Positions 11,573 to 21,722 of a stretch of DNA of 64,000 nucleotides are shown here, piece after piece. Position numbers and translations under genes: made by a program. Every line of letters starts with the position of its first letter. Position 1 is the stretch's first letter. The notes below the pieces were generated by a model. It ran no database searches and was not told the origin of the DNA. It saw only the letters and a list, made by a program, of their open reading frames with translations. Source of the stretch: Haliotis asinina (Eukaryota > Mollusca > Gastropoda > Lepetellida > Haliotidae); assembly GCF_037392515.1 (NCBI RefSeq), contig NC_090281.1, positions 50,968,145 to 51,032,144 of the forward strand, read 5' to 3'.

Positions 11573-12009
11573 AGTTAAAGCCTCCAAGAACGAGATGCTA
11601 TGAGTGTGCACCGTCTATCTCTGACAGACTTCTCCCTAAACTTCCGCCGTTGCCAGTGACAACATCATGCTCCGATGTGAATATCATCTTATCACTACCT
11701 TAATAACCTTCAATTTATACCAAACATGTCCATTCACGTCATAAGATTGGGTTACAGTTTCACAAATACTTATATATATATATAAAACTTTCTTCTAATA
11801 TTCTTCAATTTCACTTTACCTCGGCACTTGCGGCAGCAGTTGTGACTTCCGGTGTAAAGAACAGACGATCGAGTGCAAGCGAACTGATAGCATCTTCTTA
11901 ACAGTCTTTAGAAAATAGCTGTCTTTCAGACAAAACTTAGAAATCGCTCCCATTGTTTTCGTTTTACCTTTAACTGTTTTAACAGTGCATGTCTTTATGA
12001 CTTCAAAGA
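11573..12009. promoter_or_regulatory. Shared bidirectional promoter region of SPATA4 and MITD1
   Basis: The two start codons diverge, with 437 bp between them, so both 5' UTRs and both core promoters must fit here unless distant non-coding first exons exist. On the MITD1 side a mini upstream frame (ATG at 11989, MSL then stop, in frame with the main start) and a second upstream ATG at 11997, out of frame and overlapping the main start, may dampen translation if included in the transcript. No TATA box is obvious at a convincing distance for either gene; a (TA)n run at about 11770-11783 is the nearest AT-only sequence. Confidence 0.75.
11649..11663 (+). promoter_or_regulatory. X-box-like RFX site
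   Basis: GTTGCCAGTGACAAC fits the relaxed X-box consensus RYYNYY-N(1-3)-RRNRAC with a 3-nt spacer. It lies 77 bp upstream of the SPATA4 start codon. RFX factors drive ciliary and flagellar genes, which suits SPATA4. It could also lie within the SPATA4 5' UTR. Confidence 0.45.
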
Positions 12010-15000
12010 ATGAGTGATGCGGCGAGGTTGGCAGGAGTGGAGACTTCTGCGATTAGTCTTTTGAAAAGGGCTGTGGAGCTTGATTCGTCCCGAAGGTTTG
12101 ATGAGGCAGTCACCTGCTACCAGGAAGGATTACAGCTGTTATTGGAAGTACTGAAAGGTAAGTTACCTGGTCCTTTCATGTTCATGCTGAGAAAATTTTA
12201 ATTGGTCTTCCGCAGCACTAGTCTAGTAGTCAGTAGTCTTTACTACTAAAGCAACCCATGCTTGTCTTAAAAGGTGATGAACAAAATCGCGTGGTCAAGC
12301 TTGCTGACTTGGTTGACGTATCATCATATCCAATTAGAGAATCAGTCACCGGATTGTCGGATCCCGACTTAATCATGTTACTCCGAAGACAGCCATCATG
12401 TAGCAACAGTATTGCAGAATGAAGCGATAAACAGCAAACATTCTCACTGTTCAGTTCAGCTCAATCTGGGGGGCTAGGATAAGTCCCAAAACGCCATGAA
12501 AATAAACCCAAGAAGTTGCTATCCATAAAATTTGTCCTGTACTATCACAGTACACTAAATCTTGCCCCTTCAGCAGCAAAACCATAATAGCTAATTACTG
12601 TACTATTACTACTATAGTAGTCTGTCGCGATGAGATTGGTAGTCAACAGATCAACCCAAAATCATGTTCTGGCTGAGTCTAATCTTGTTCGTAGCATTGG
12701 AAATCTTGGGATTTGTGTCACACATTGACATTCATGCTAAATTAATGAGTCCCAAGACTTCAGCCACAAATCAATAAATCATTTTGAATGATTTCACTCT
12801 CACTCTCAGCTGGTTCATTTTGCGATCATTTGACAACTTCCTTGTGGTCCTTGTTCATGTTTTCAGGTACACAGGATGATGCAAAGAAGAAAAAGTACCG
12901 TGAGAAGATATCAGAGTACATGGCTCGGGCAGAGGAACTGAAACAGCATGTCAAAGAAGAAAAAGAAGGTACAACTGTCATACCTATCACACAGTTTTGC
13001 CACAGGTTTTCTTCAGTCTAACCTTGACGGTTGTCGATAATGATTCTTTTCATAATCATGATCATGTAAATTGTAATATTCAATTCCAGTATGTAGTCAG
13101 CTGGCAATTTTTGCAAATATTGTTCAGGACTGTTTATGTGTTCGTAATCAAACATTACCATTTTACATTCTCGACTGTTTGGATTTGTAATGATGGCAAT
13201 TTTTCATTCCTTTTTACTCTGAAAACAATCAGTGTATGCTGGATTCTACTTTGCTCTTTTCCCATTATTATAAGTCCTAAAAAGAATTTTTTTCATGCTT
13301 GATCACTGTCGATGAGACCATATTTGATATTTTCAAAGAACTTTCTAATTTCAGATTTAGAAATTCATTATTTTCAAAACTAGTCCATGGTTTTTACTTT
13401 ATTATCTCTGCTTGAACAAAGCAGAAATGTTCATTATGTTTTCAATGGTTTAGACACATACTGAAGATTTGGGTTAGAACAGCTAATCAACAACCCATGC
13501 TTGTCATAAAAGGCAACTGATGGGATGAAGTGGTCAGGCTTCTGTATCGAAATGTTGTTAATGAATACTCATGATGTCAGTCACTGGTCTTGTCTGGTCC
13601 AGTCTTGATTATTTGTAAAGTTTACAGTAAACTGCTGTATCATGTGTATAGATAGAATGTTTCTGAATATGGCATTGGACAATAGAAACACTATCTTTAT
13701 GACTTTATACATTCTGTTTATTCAGTTCCAGTTTGTGACAAAATTGAAGTATAGAGACTTTGTTCACTACCATTATGGTCATTGCCCTGTAAAGGTACTT
13801 GTTAGTGAAAACTACCTTCTTTGAATTCTTATTTGTTTCCTTCTCGATTTGTTATTTTTATACCAGTAAACAATGTGATTTCTAAAGGCTTTATTCTATT
13901 ACAGCTGCTTTGAAAACTACAAATACAGTGTATTAAGATTGACTATCAAAATGGGTAATTAAAATTCATTGCATGAATACTACTTTTCAGTTTTCCATGG
14001 TGGAGATGGTCAGACGCAATAATTACCACAGTTTACTTTGAAACTAATACAGGACTTAAAAATGTCTGATTGTTTTCACAGGCTATATGAACCTGAATTT
14101 GTTCTGTGTTAATATTCTGCTTGTACAGTGTCTGTAAACAGAGTTCACAAAGGTGTTTCAAAGAAACAGGACATTGGGTCCTGTAAGTTTCAGATTTCTG
14201 TCTGACCTACTGAAAATTCACAGGACCCATAGAATAAAGTTGAACAAAACTTTCAGATTTAACATTTCTTGTAATTGACATTCAAATTATTAACATTATA
14301 TGATAACAAACATAAGATTTATAAACAGCAAACAAGTGTTGCATGCCGCAAATAACAACTTCACACAAAGACATTGTGAAATATTCAGTCAGACACTGGG
14401 GCTGGTGGGTTGGTGACTTCCATCTGACCACTGGTGAACCTGCCAGATTTGTCAGAGGGTCAGATGCTATTCGTGAACACTGTGTAAAGTGTATAATTTG
14501 TACCCCAATGATGTTTTCTTTCAGCATGCTCATATATCGAACAAATGGATGACGGTAAGGTTTTGTGGGACCACCTATGGGTCACCTGAGTTGTCACAAC
14601 TTTTACCATGGTTAAAAACATATGACCACTACTAAGGGGAAGTGTAGGTACAACATGGCTCTTCAGTTGCCTATGGGATTACTTCTTCAATCTGGCACAG
14701 TGGCATTGAAGTCAGATGGAATACCTCCTTGCATGAATATGGTAGATCTGACAAACTTCCATTGGAATCTTGTAATCAACATTAATAGTTATTTTTCTGA
14801 TATTCCATACTTTAGCCAGAATCTTGGTTGATAGAAATCCCGCAATCACATTCCGGTTACCATAGTTACAGAAAATTCTGTCTTCTTTATTTTGTTTTAA
14901 TACTTATATACCAAATATAGAGTTCAGTTGGTCTTTTCAAGCTGAAAACACCTCAGGTTACAATGTAGACTCACCCAAATACAAATACAGTGGAAGCCCT

Positions 15001-18000
15001 CAAAACCGGCATCCCTGAAATCCAGCATGCCCTCAATATCAGCTCTAGAATTTGGTCCTGACAGAAGCTAGTTAATTTATTATCATATACACGCACTCCG
15101 CATACTCCGTACTTCGGCACAATAAAGACCGCCCAACTGGCTTTTTGTACAATAGTTAACACTCACAAAACTGCCATCTGCTACCTTGGCTCTCCTGTGA
15201 TTGGTTGAACATGTATTAACAGATTACAGATTGGCAGATTACAGTTTACTCCAGTGGTTAAGCATAAGCAGGTGAGGTAAATATGGTGATCAGCACTTGT
15301 CACTTGGCGAATTATACTCATTGGCATCTCCCAATTTGTCAGTCACTCACAGTGTCAAGATGGCTTTGAAGATTAGTGGAATGTGTATGCAGTAATTCAC
15401 AACATAGTGGACTACAGAATATCATTCTCAGGTTGAAAAGGGAAAAGTTCGCTAAACCGAGACACTAGCTATACTGGCATGTTTTGCTGGTCCCAACTCA
15501 TGCTGGTTTAGAGTGGGCTTCCACTGCAGTTGTTACTGATACATTTAATTTGCAAAATTTCTTGAAAAACAACATGCACCAGTGACCTTGGTGCTGGCAA
15601 GATAAATATAGAAAATGATGAAATCCAGAATACAATGTCCTATGATATGTAGGATACACTATTATACTGACAGCTGAAAATGGTCGGTATAGACTACAAT
15701 GGTGCTAGTCATGCTGGATGTTTTGTTTATTTGAAGAATTGGGTTTTTTTGTCATTTGCCATAGTGCTTCCAGACAAAAGAGCATGTGAGCATGGTTATT
15801 TTCATGATTTGTTGCAAAAACTCTGAATTCAACTGATGAACTAACACAGATGGTCTCACCCTTGTGGAAAGATGTGCTTACTTCACATCACCATTTTCAT
15901 GACTTGCCTTTTAGTGTTACCATGACTACTAGTAAAGATTAGTGTCATGTGTGTTGATATAGTTTCACATGCTCTTTTGTTGGACCTATACATCTTGGAT
16001 TTGGTGATCATGATTCCGAAGTTGGCATGTTGAATGGATACTGATATTACTATTTGGGAGCAGTTGCCTCTGTCTTCATCACATGGAGTTTCCTTATTTG
16101 GATCAACATTAACATGATAATTAACCCAGATAAGGACACAATTTCTTTCACATTCAGACATAAGTACTAGGGTGGCTGCCAGGCTCCAAATAAGCTAAAT
16201 GTTAGTTTAAATTCATTTTTAATTTCGGACAAGTATCCATGTCTTTTTGAAAAACCGATTGTATAAACATGTAAGCAACTCTGAATGATTATCAAATGTA
16301 TCTTTTCAACTTATATTCCTGCATATCTTTACAGACTAAATTTACTTATTTGAATGCAGACACCAGAGATACAGAGTTCTGTTGCAATGATTGATGTTAA
16401 AAGATGTGCTACATTACTTTTATCCTTAATTTGACATGAATCACTTGTTTGTGCTTATGTGGCAGGTCACACATTTGAGGCTGAGCGTGAACTGAAGACA
16501 TTTACAATTTACCTGAAACAGCATTTTAAGCAGACTTATTTTATTATGTTTTAGCTTTGGTGTAATGTGTAAAATACCAATTACGTTAGAGCAAACATGC
16601 TTAAAGGAATAAGAAATATATTGAATACCCAAAGGAGTTATCAATATGGAATAATGATAATAATAAGATTACTTATATGGTGCCTCATCCGGATCACTAC
16701 TATGCTTGTCGTAAGAGGCGACTAACAGGATCGGGTGGTCAGGCTCGCTGACTTGGTTGACACATGTCATCAGTTCCCAGTTACGCAGATCGATGCTCAT
16801 GTTGGTGGTCACTGGATTGTCTGGTCCAGACTCGATTATTTACAGACTGCCGCCATATAGCTGGAATATTGCTGAGTGCGACATAAAACGAAACTCACTC
16901 ACTCACTCATCCGGATCACTAAGGGACATGCTCTAAGCGCATAACATACTGATCATTATTATTACCCTGGATAACCTAAGCTGCCTGTCAGGCACTGGAT
17001 GGTTATAGTCACATGACTTATCCCACCGGGTACCCATTTTCTGCTGGGTGAACAGAGACATTTTTGAACAAGCTCACATGCCTAAGGTGAGACCACATGT
17101 GTCACATGTGCTTTGTTGTGGGGCAGGCCCGATGTCCAAGAAACTCTCATGAGTCAAACTGCCAGACACAGCAACCCATCCAATGTTGATGATGGAATGT
17201 GAATAAATACTCAAAAGATATTTAAGAAAGATCCAGCTTAACTATAGGACTGTAGATTATCTGTCATGCAGGAGGATATTGCAGTTCATAGCCATCTTCT
17301 TCATGACATTCTTTAACTTTTGTAATAGTATTGTTTATTATTTAGGATTGTCAAAATTATTTATTCTTTGACATTTTCTGTTTATAAATTTCAGCTGGAA
17401 AATACCATGAACAAATCCACATTGAGGCTAATTCTACAGGTCATACATATGAGAAGTTGTTCACTCGCTTCATTGACAAGTCTGTGTCGGAAATAGAAGT
17501 GGAGGATCCCTACATTCGGTCTACTCACCAGGTAAGAGCAGCATGTCAGCCTTCCATGGAAAGACATTAAGACAGCCATCTGTCAGTTGTAACTGTATTG
17601 TAATCACCTGATCATATTCATGTGATATTCACTATGAGGAAGATGATTTAATTGACAAAGGTCATTTATGATCAGACCCGTGAAGGTCACATGGTAGAAT
17701 AGGCCTTCAGCAACTATGCTTGTTGTAAGAGGCGACTCATGTTGTTGTTGATCACTGGATTGTCAATTATTTACAGACCGCCACCATATAGCTGGAATAT
17801 TTCTGAGTGCATCGTAAAACTAAACTCACTCACTCACTCGTTTATGATCGTCAGTCTTCCATCTATTTCATCACTTAAAATGATCCCTTTTAGTGATAAT
17901 GATTATGAGAGTTTTTTTATGTTAAACACTGCCCAGTACTATGTTCCAGCTTTATCGTGACAGTCTGTATTATGAATGGTGTAAACCTGATAATTCAGTG

Positions 18001-18187
18001 ATTCAAGTCATAATTTAACATCGATTCACATAGTTCACACTCCATATCCATCAGAAATCTCAACCAAACCATTCAATGTGTAGTCCAGTTTGACTATGTT
18101 GATGTTTTTGAATCACAGTTAAAGAGTGAAGATCACTTTTACCTCTCATGTGTCAAAACAAAATTATCTTTACATGTCTCAGTCAGC

Positions 18188-18281
<94 letters not shown>

Positions 18282-20225
18282 TCATGTGTATGATAACATG
18301 TTAACACTAATCCGATTGTCTGAGTTTGACTGTGTTTTGTCTGTGCAGGTTTACAACTTCCTGCGGTTCTGCGAGCTGGTTGTGAAGCGTGGCCCCAATG
18401 TGAAGAAAATGAAGCTAATCACAGGAACAGATAATGTGAGTAAACCTAAGAGGCAACAAAACCCCAGTGACTAATTAAGTCAGAATTTAACGTCAGGCTG
18501 GCAGTTTGTGGTAAGTTAGACATGCAAACATCTGAGAACTACATTACTTCAGCCTTTCATGTCAGGCTGACACACTACCATGTAATTTGAATACAGTTTA
18601 TGACAGACTTAGTTTATGACATGACCTAGCTCAGTCATGCACTCGCTACAAGGACCTACTTTAGCAGAATATTTGTGCAGTGTATAGTATTTTCCATGAC
18701 ACGGAAAACTTGAATATTTGACGCATAAATTCTCTCATATATGTAGTGAATTTAGAAGCTTGCGTCATTGCTGGCAATGCTACTGGGCCTTTACTTCAGA
18801 TAATCTTAACTATAGTTTCTGTGTGATGACTGTGATGACTGGGTTTTTTTGACTGCTCAGTGCTGATTAAGGACTTGACCTGCCTTACCTTGTTTTTGCC
18901 ATTATTAAACAACCTTAGTTGATGCCGAGAAGAAACCTCAATACTGAAGTTGACTCCCCAAAACATGTCCATGACTACCTCTTGTGATACCAGGGAGTCA
19001 TGATTACTCCTAAAACTTTTATGCCAAGGGCAAACACTGAGTGTTCTGAACAATACACTCAGAGATAGTCACATGGTCTGAACAGCTACCATTTGCTTGT
19101 GCAGTCTTCTTGGTCATGTGGTCACATGTGTAAAGTGGATGGACAAACTACAATCATCTAACCAGCCACAATCATCTAAACATGGACTTGAATCCCAGAT
19201 TTGCCCAGAAACTGATCCTTTGAGTGGAATTCGTCAGTGAACTGTATTTCCTCAGGTATCAGTATTCCTTCTATATGACAGTGGACTGTTGGACCAGTAG
19301 TTGAGAAACCAAACCCATGCAATCCACCATAGATGCTTAGTGGCAGTCACTGGGTACCTGGAAGGTTGGCCATGGAATCCACAAGAGCCACTCTGTGTTA
19401 CATTTCATTCCTCTGAATGTACTAGTGAGACAACTGAAATAATGTTTTCACTACTATTGTAGGTCAGATCTTTCTCATTTCTCATTATGATTAGTGTAAG
19501 TAATGCGTCACCCTTTGCTATGTGTATCTTGAGAGAAAGTGTCATAAAGTTGTGTTGTGAAACTGAAAGAAAATGTTGGTTTGACGATTGTTTTGTTTAT
19601 TTTCTTTTTATCTGACAGCAAGCAATATTATTTTGATATAATTTGAAGAGTTGGTTTTCTGTTGCAGGATGGACAGGGCCAACAGAACCGACTCTACCAG
19701 ATTGGACAGAGTCTACACCAACATGGCATACATCTGGAGGTAGATTTCTCCTCAACACTGCATGACAGGGAGATCAGGTATGGCCGTGACCCACACTGTA
19801 TATTTGACCTTGATTGATATTTCAAACGTTTACTCTGGATTATCTGGAAAATTCATGGATAATATGTCATGTATGACCTTTACAGTTTAATTACTGTAAC
19901 ATGTTGACTGGGAGATAATGTGGAATTTTCATGAACATTTTCTTGCTTGACTCTCCCTCAGCAAAATTATTCTGTTCTTTTATCATAGTTAAACTGCCAT
20001 ATACCAAAGGTCTGTGGGACATCATCGTGACTGGCAACAACTTCTTCTGCTTTCAGATTCAACAATGGCTGGGTGATCAAGATTGGACGCGGACTAGACA
20101 TATACAAGGCTACAGAGAACAAGTTTTCCATAGGATTTTGTGACTTTGAACTGAGACATTGCCATGAAACAACTGTTGATATTTTCCATAGGAAGCATGT
20201 CAAATCTGAGCCTGTTGAAAGCTGA
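12010..20225 (+). CDS. MITD1: MIT domain-containing protein 1 (six coding exons)
   Basis: Coding exons are 12010-12157, 12867-12968, 17395-17531, 18349-18435, 19668-19777 and 20057-20225. All are GT-AG, phases are consistent, and they total 753 nt for 250 residues (human is 249). Exons 1-2 encode the N-terminal MIT three-helix bundle ([20 protein letters not shown] and [16 protein letters not shown]), which in the family binds ESCRT-III tails. Exons 3-6 encode the phospholipase-D-like membrane-binding domain, with landmarks [40 protein letters not shown] and [16 protein letters not shown]. In mammals MITD1 acts at the midbody to stabilise abscission; that role here is inferred by homology. 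An in-frame upstream ATG stops after three codons, which supports 12010 as the start. Intron 2 is long (4.4 kb) and full of repeats; intron 3 carries a long (AGT)n close to the exon 4 acceptor. Confidence 0.96.
12245..12440 (+). mobile_element. ACTC-tailed SINE, old copy in MITD1 intron 1
   Basis: Landmarks CAACCCATGCTTGTCTTAAA, GTGGTCAAGCTTGCTGACTT, ACCGGATTGTCGGATCC and AACAGTATTGCAGAATGAAGC follow the family order. It is highly diverged and the tail is lost. Confidence 0.7.
13487..13625 (+). mobile_element. ACTC-tailed SINE, partial old copy in MITD1 intron 2
   Basis: CAACCCATGCTTGTCATAAA, GGTCAGGCTT, AGTCACTGG and GTCTGGTCCAGTCTTGATTA are all present in family order. The copy ends before the tail. 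Confidence 0.65.
14988..15526. mobile_element. Pogo/Tigger-like inverted-repeat element remnant
   Basis: The left end CAGTGGAAGCCCTCAAAACC is mirrored by the right end, whose complement starts CAGTGGAAGCCCACTCTAAA. The CAGTRGAA...AAACCGGCAT style of end is what I know from pogo/Tigger-type elements. The left flank ends in TA as expected, but the right flank starts CAG, so the TA duplication is not preserved. A second degenerate copy of the end motif follows inside the left arm. There is no transposase frame. It lies in MITD1 intron 2. Confidence 0.5.
16650..17215. repeat. Unclassified interspersed repeat, interrupted by a SINE
   Basis: The sequence around GGTGCCTCATCCGGATCACT is split by the SINE at 16699-16905 and resumes with AAGGGACATGCTCTAAGCGC and ATTATTATTACCCTGG. 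Further on are CACTGGATGGTTATAG and CCACCGGGTACCCATTTTCT. The composition differs from the surrounding intron and the style is that of a dispersed repeat, but I cannot assign a class and the outer limits are approximate. Confidence 0.4.
16699..16905 (+). mobile_element. ACTC-tailed SINE, 5'-truncated, with a 15-bp target duplication
   Basis: A young-looking copy beginning at ACTATGCTTGTCGTAAGAGG and ending GCGACATAAAACGAAACTCA plus (CTCA)n. CTCATCCGGATCACT occurs at 16684-16698 and again at 16906-16920, the second overlapping the end of the simple tail. The perfect duplication proves retroposition, and the missing head compared with the copies at 37.5 and 45.4 kb shows 5' truncation, so the ACTC end is the 3' end. 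Confidence 0.92.
17676..17839 (+). mobile_element. ACTC-tailed SINE with an internal deletion
   Basis: Both the head (ACCCGTGAAGGTCACATGG) and the tail module (AGCTGGAATATTTCTGAGTG, then ACTC repeats) are intact. The middle from GTAAGAGGCGACT jumps straight to CATGTTGTTGTTGATCACTG, so about 75 bp that other copies carry are missing. It lies in MITD1 intron 3. Confidence 0.85.
18188..18280. repeat. (AGT)31 microsatellite
   Basis: An uninterrupted trinucleotide run of about 93 bp in MITD1 intron 3. It ends only 68 bp before the exon 4 acceptor and contains many AG dinucleotides upstream of the true splice site. Confidence 0.97.
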
Positions 20226-20595
20226 CATATATGAAACACCTTACTGATTGCCAAGATCATCTCAACTGTGATAGACAAGAGAGTTTTCTGCATGTTTGTA
20301 CACAGGATCCCGCTACTTGTGTTGATTGGCATGAAACATTGCATACTTTAAACAATTTCATTTGCAAAGTTTTCATATGGTGTTCTAAAAGAACTTTCTA
20401 ATTTCAAGCTTACACTGACCGATTTTTACATCTATGTTTACATCATTCAGCCTTCACTATTTTCTTGTGATGGAAACCCAGACTCAGCTCAATGCTAGTT
20501 AATCAGTATACTAGCCATCATCATAATTATACCTGTGCACATGGTTTCATCTCATTTTCATTCTGTGATATAATGAAATATATATTGTGTTTTCA

Positions 20596-20601
20596 AATAA
20601 A
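20596..20601 (+). promoter_or_regulatory. Polyadenylation signal of MITD1
   Basis: AATAAA about 370 nt after the MITD1 stop codon, followed by a T-rich stretch. Another AATAAA lies near 20864 and could serve as an alternative end. Confidence 0.55.
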
Positions 20602-20609
20602 CAATTTTT

Positions 20610-21684
20610 ACCTTTTTTATGGACTGATCATTAAGAATTCTCAGAAGAAAGTAACCAGAAAAGCACAGTGATCTCAAACAGCTGATTTCTTGTTTGTGTC
20701 ATTTTTTCAAATCCACAGTTAACTGTAATGCTGTTATTTTGTTAAGTATGTAAAAAGTATATATGTTATGTGTCTGTAATAATAATGGTACTTGTGTATT
20801 ACATATTGTTCAAAAGGACGTCTGTCAGAGTGCAAAGAAGTTTGAGTATAGTGTTTTACCCAAATAAATCAATTATATATTTTATGACATATTAGTTTGT
20901 CTTCCCTCATCAATGTTGTTTTCAACAAACTGAATGTAGCATATTATCACCCAACAGATCCTTACTTCATCACCTTTCTGATTAAGCTGAGCAATTTCGT
21001 GTAGTGGACAAGGAATCTGATGTCACATTAAAAAGTCTGCAGTTCAAAACCAATTAGATGACACACACTTTATGTTTGCAACACAAAGTGAGTACTTTCA
21101 GCAATATTACAGCAATATCCTGGTGGTGGGACGCATATTGTACCCATGTTAGGAATCAAACTCGAAGTAACACCTTAACCTTTGGACTACTCCCATGGCC
21201 TTACACTAACGAAGACCATACTGACTCCCAACTCTTTTTCATCTCCATTATGCTGGGCACACGGCAGGGTATCAACAAGCACCATCTTTTAGTGTATCAA
21301 ACCTTCTCTCCATTTATGTGTTCGAGCCTTGGTTCTACAGCAAAGCTCATCTTGAGTTATCACAACACACAGATATTAACCATGAGGAACAAAGGTTTAT
21401 TAGAAAATGTAACTTTGTATTAAACTATTAACATTAAAACCAGTATAGTATATACTGTATACTTGTATAGAAATATCACATGTCATTCATCATATAGAGA
21501 GCCATTGTCATCAGCTCTCCAAATGAGTTAGTATAAGACCTGTTAAAACACCTATCAACTAAATGCTGCTTTAAAGGATATAAACCAAATCTTGTTAACA
21601 TTTGAGAGTTCCATTTGGTGAGAACAATATTTCCCTTATATCAAGGCATGATAACGGTGTGTAAGAAAGACTTGAACCTTGCCC
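20610..21684. other. Intergenic stretch between MITD1 and the LINE
   Basis: No gene is visible. Apart from a reverse SINE copy at 21075-21205 the sequence is AT-rich and unstructured to the eye, ending in the (AAT)n run that hosts the LINE. Confidence 0.6.
21075..21205 (-). mobile_element. tRNA-headed SINE, reverse copy
   Basis: AAGTGAGTACTTTCAGCAAT, TTACAGCAATATCCTGG, GGTGGGACGCATATTGTACC, CATGTTAGGAATCAAACTCG and CCTTAACCTTTGGACTACTC appear in order. Read on the minus strand this is a tRNA-like head (GAGTTTGATTCC as B box) followed by the shared tail module. The 3' tail is reduced. Confidence 0.65.

Positions 21685-21722
<38 letters not shown>

Noticed and set aside
14343-14831. Two frames of 69 codons in MITD1 intron 2
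   Set aside because: No family signature or splice context; the MITD1 model is complete without them.
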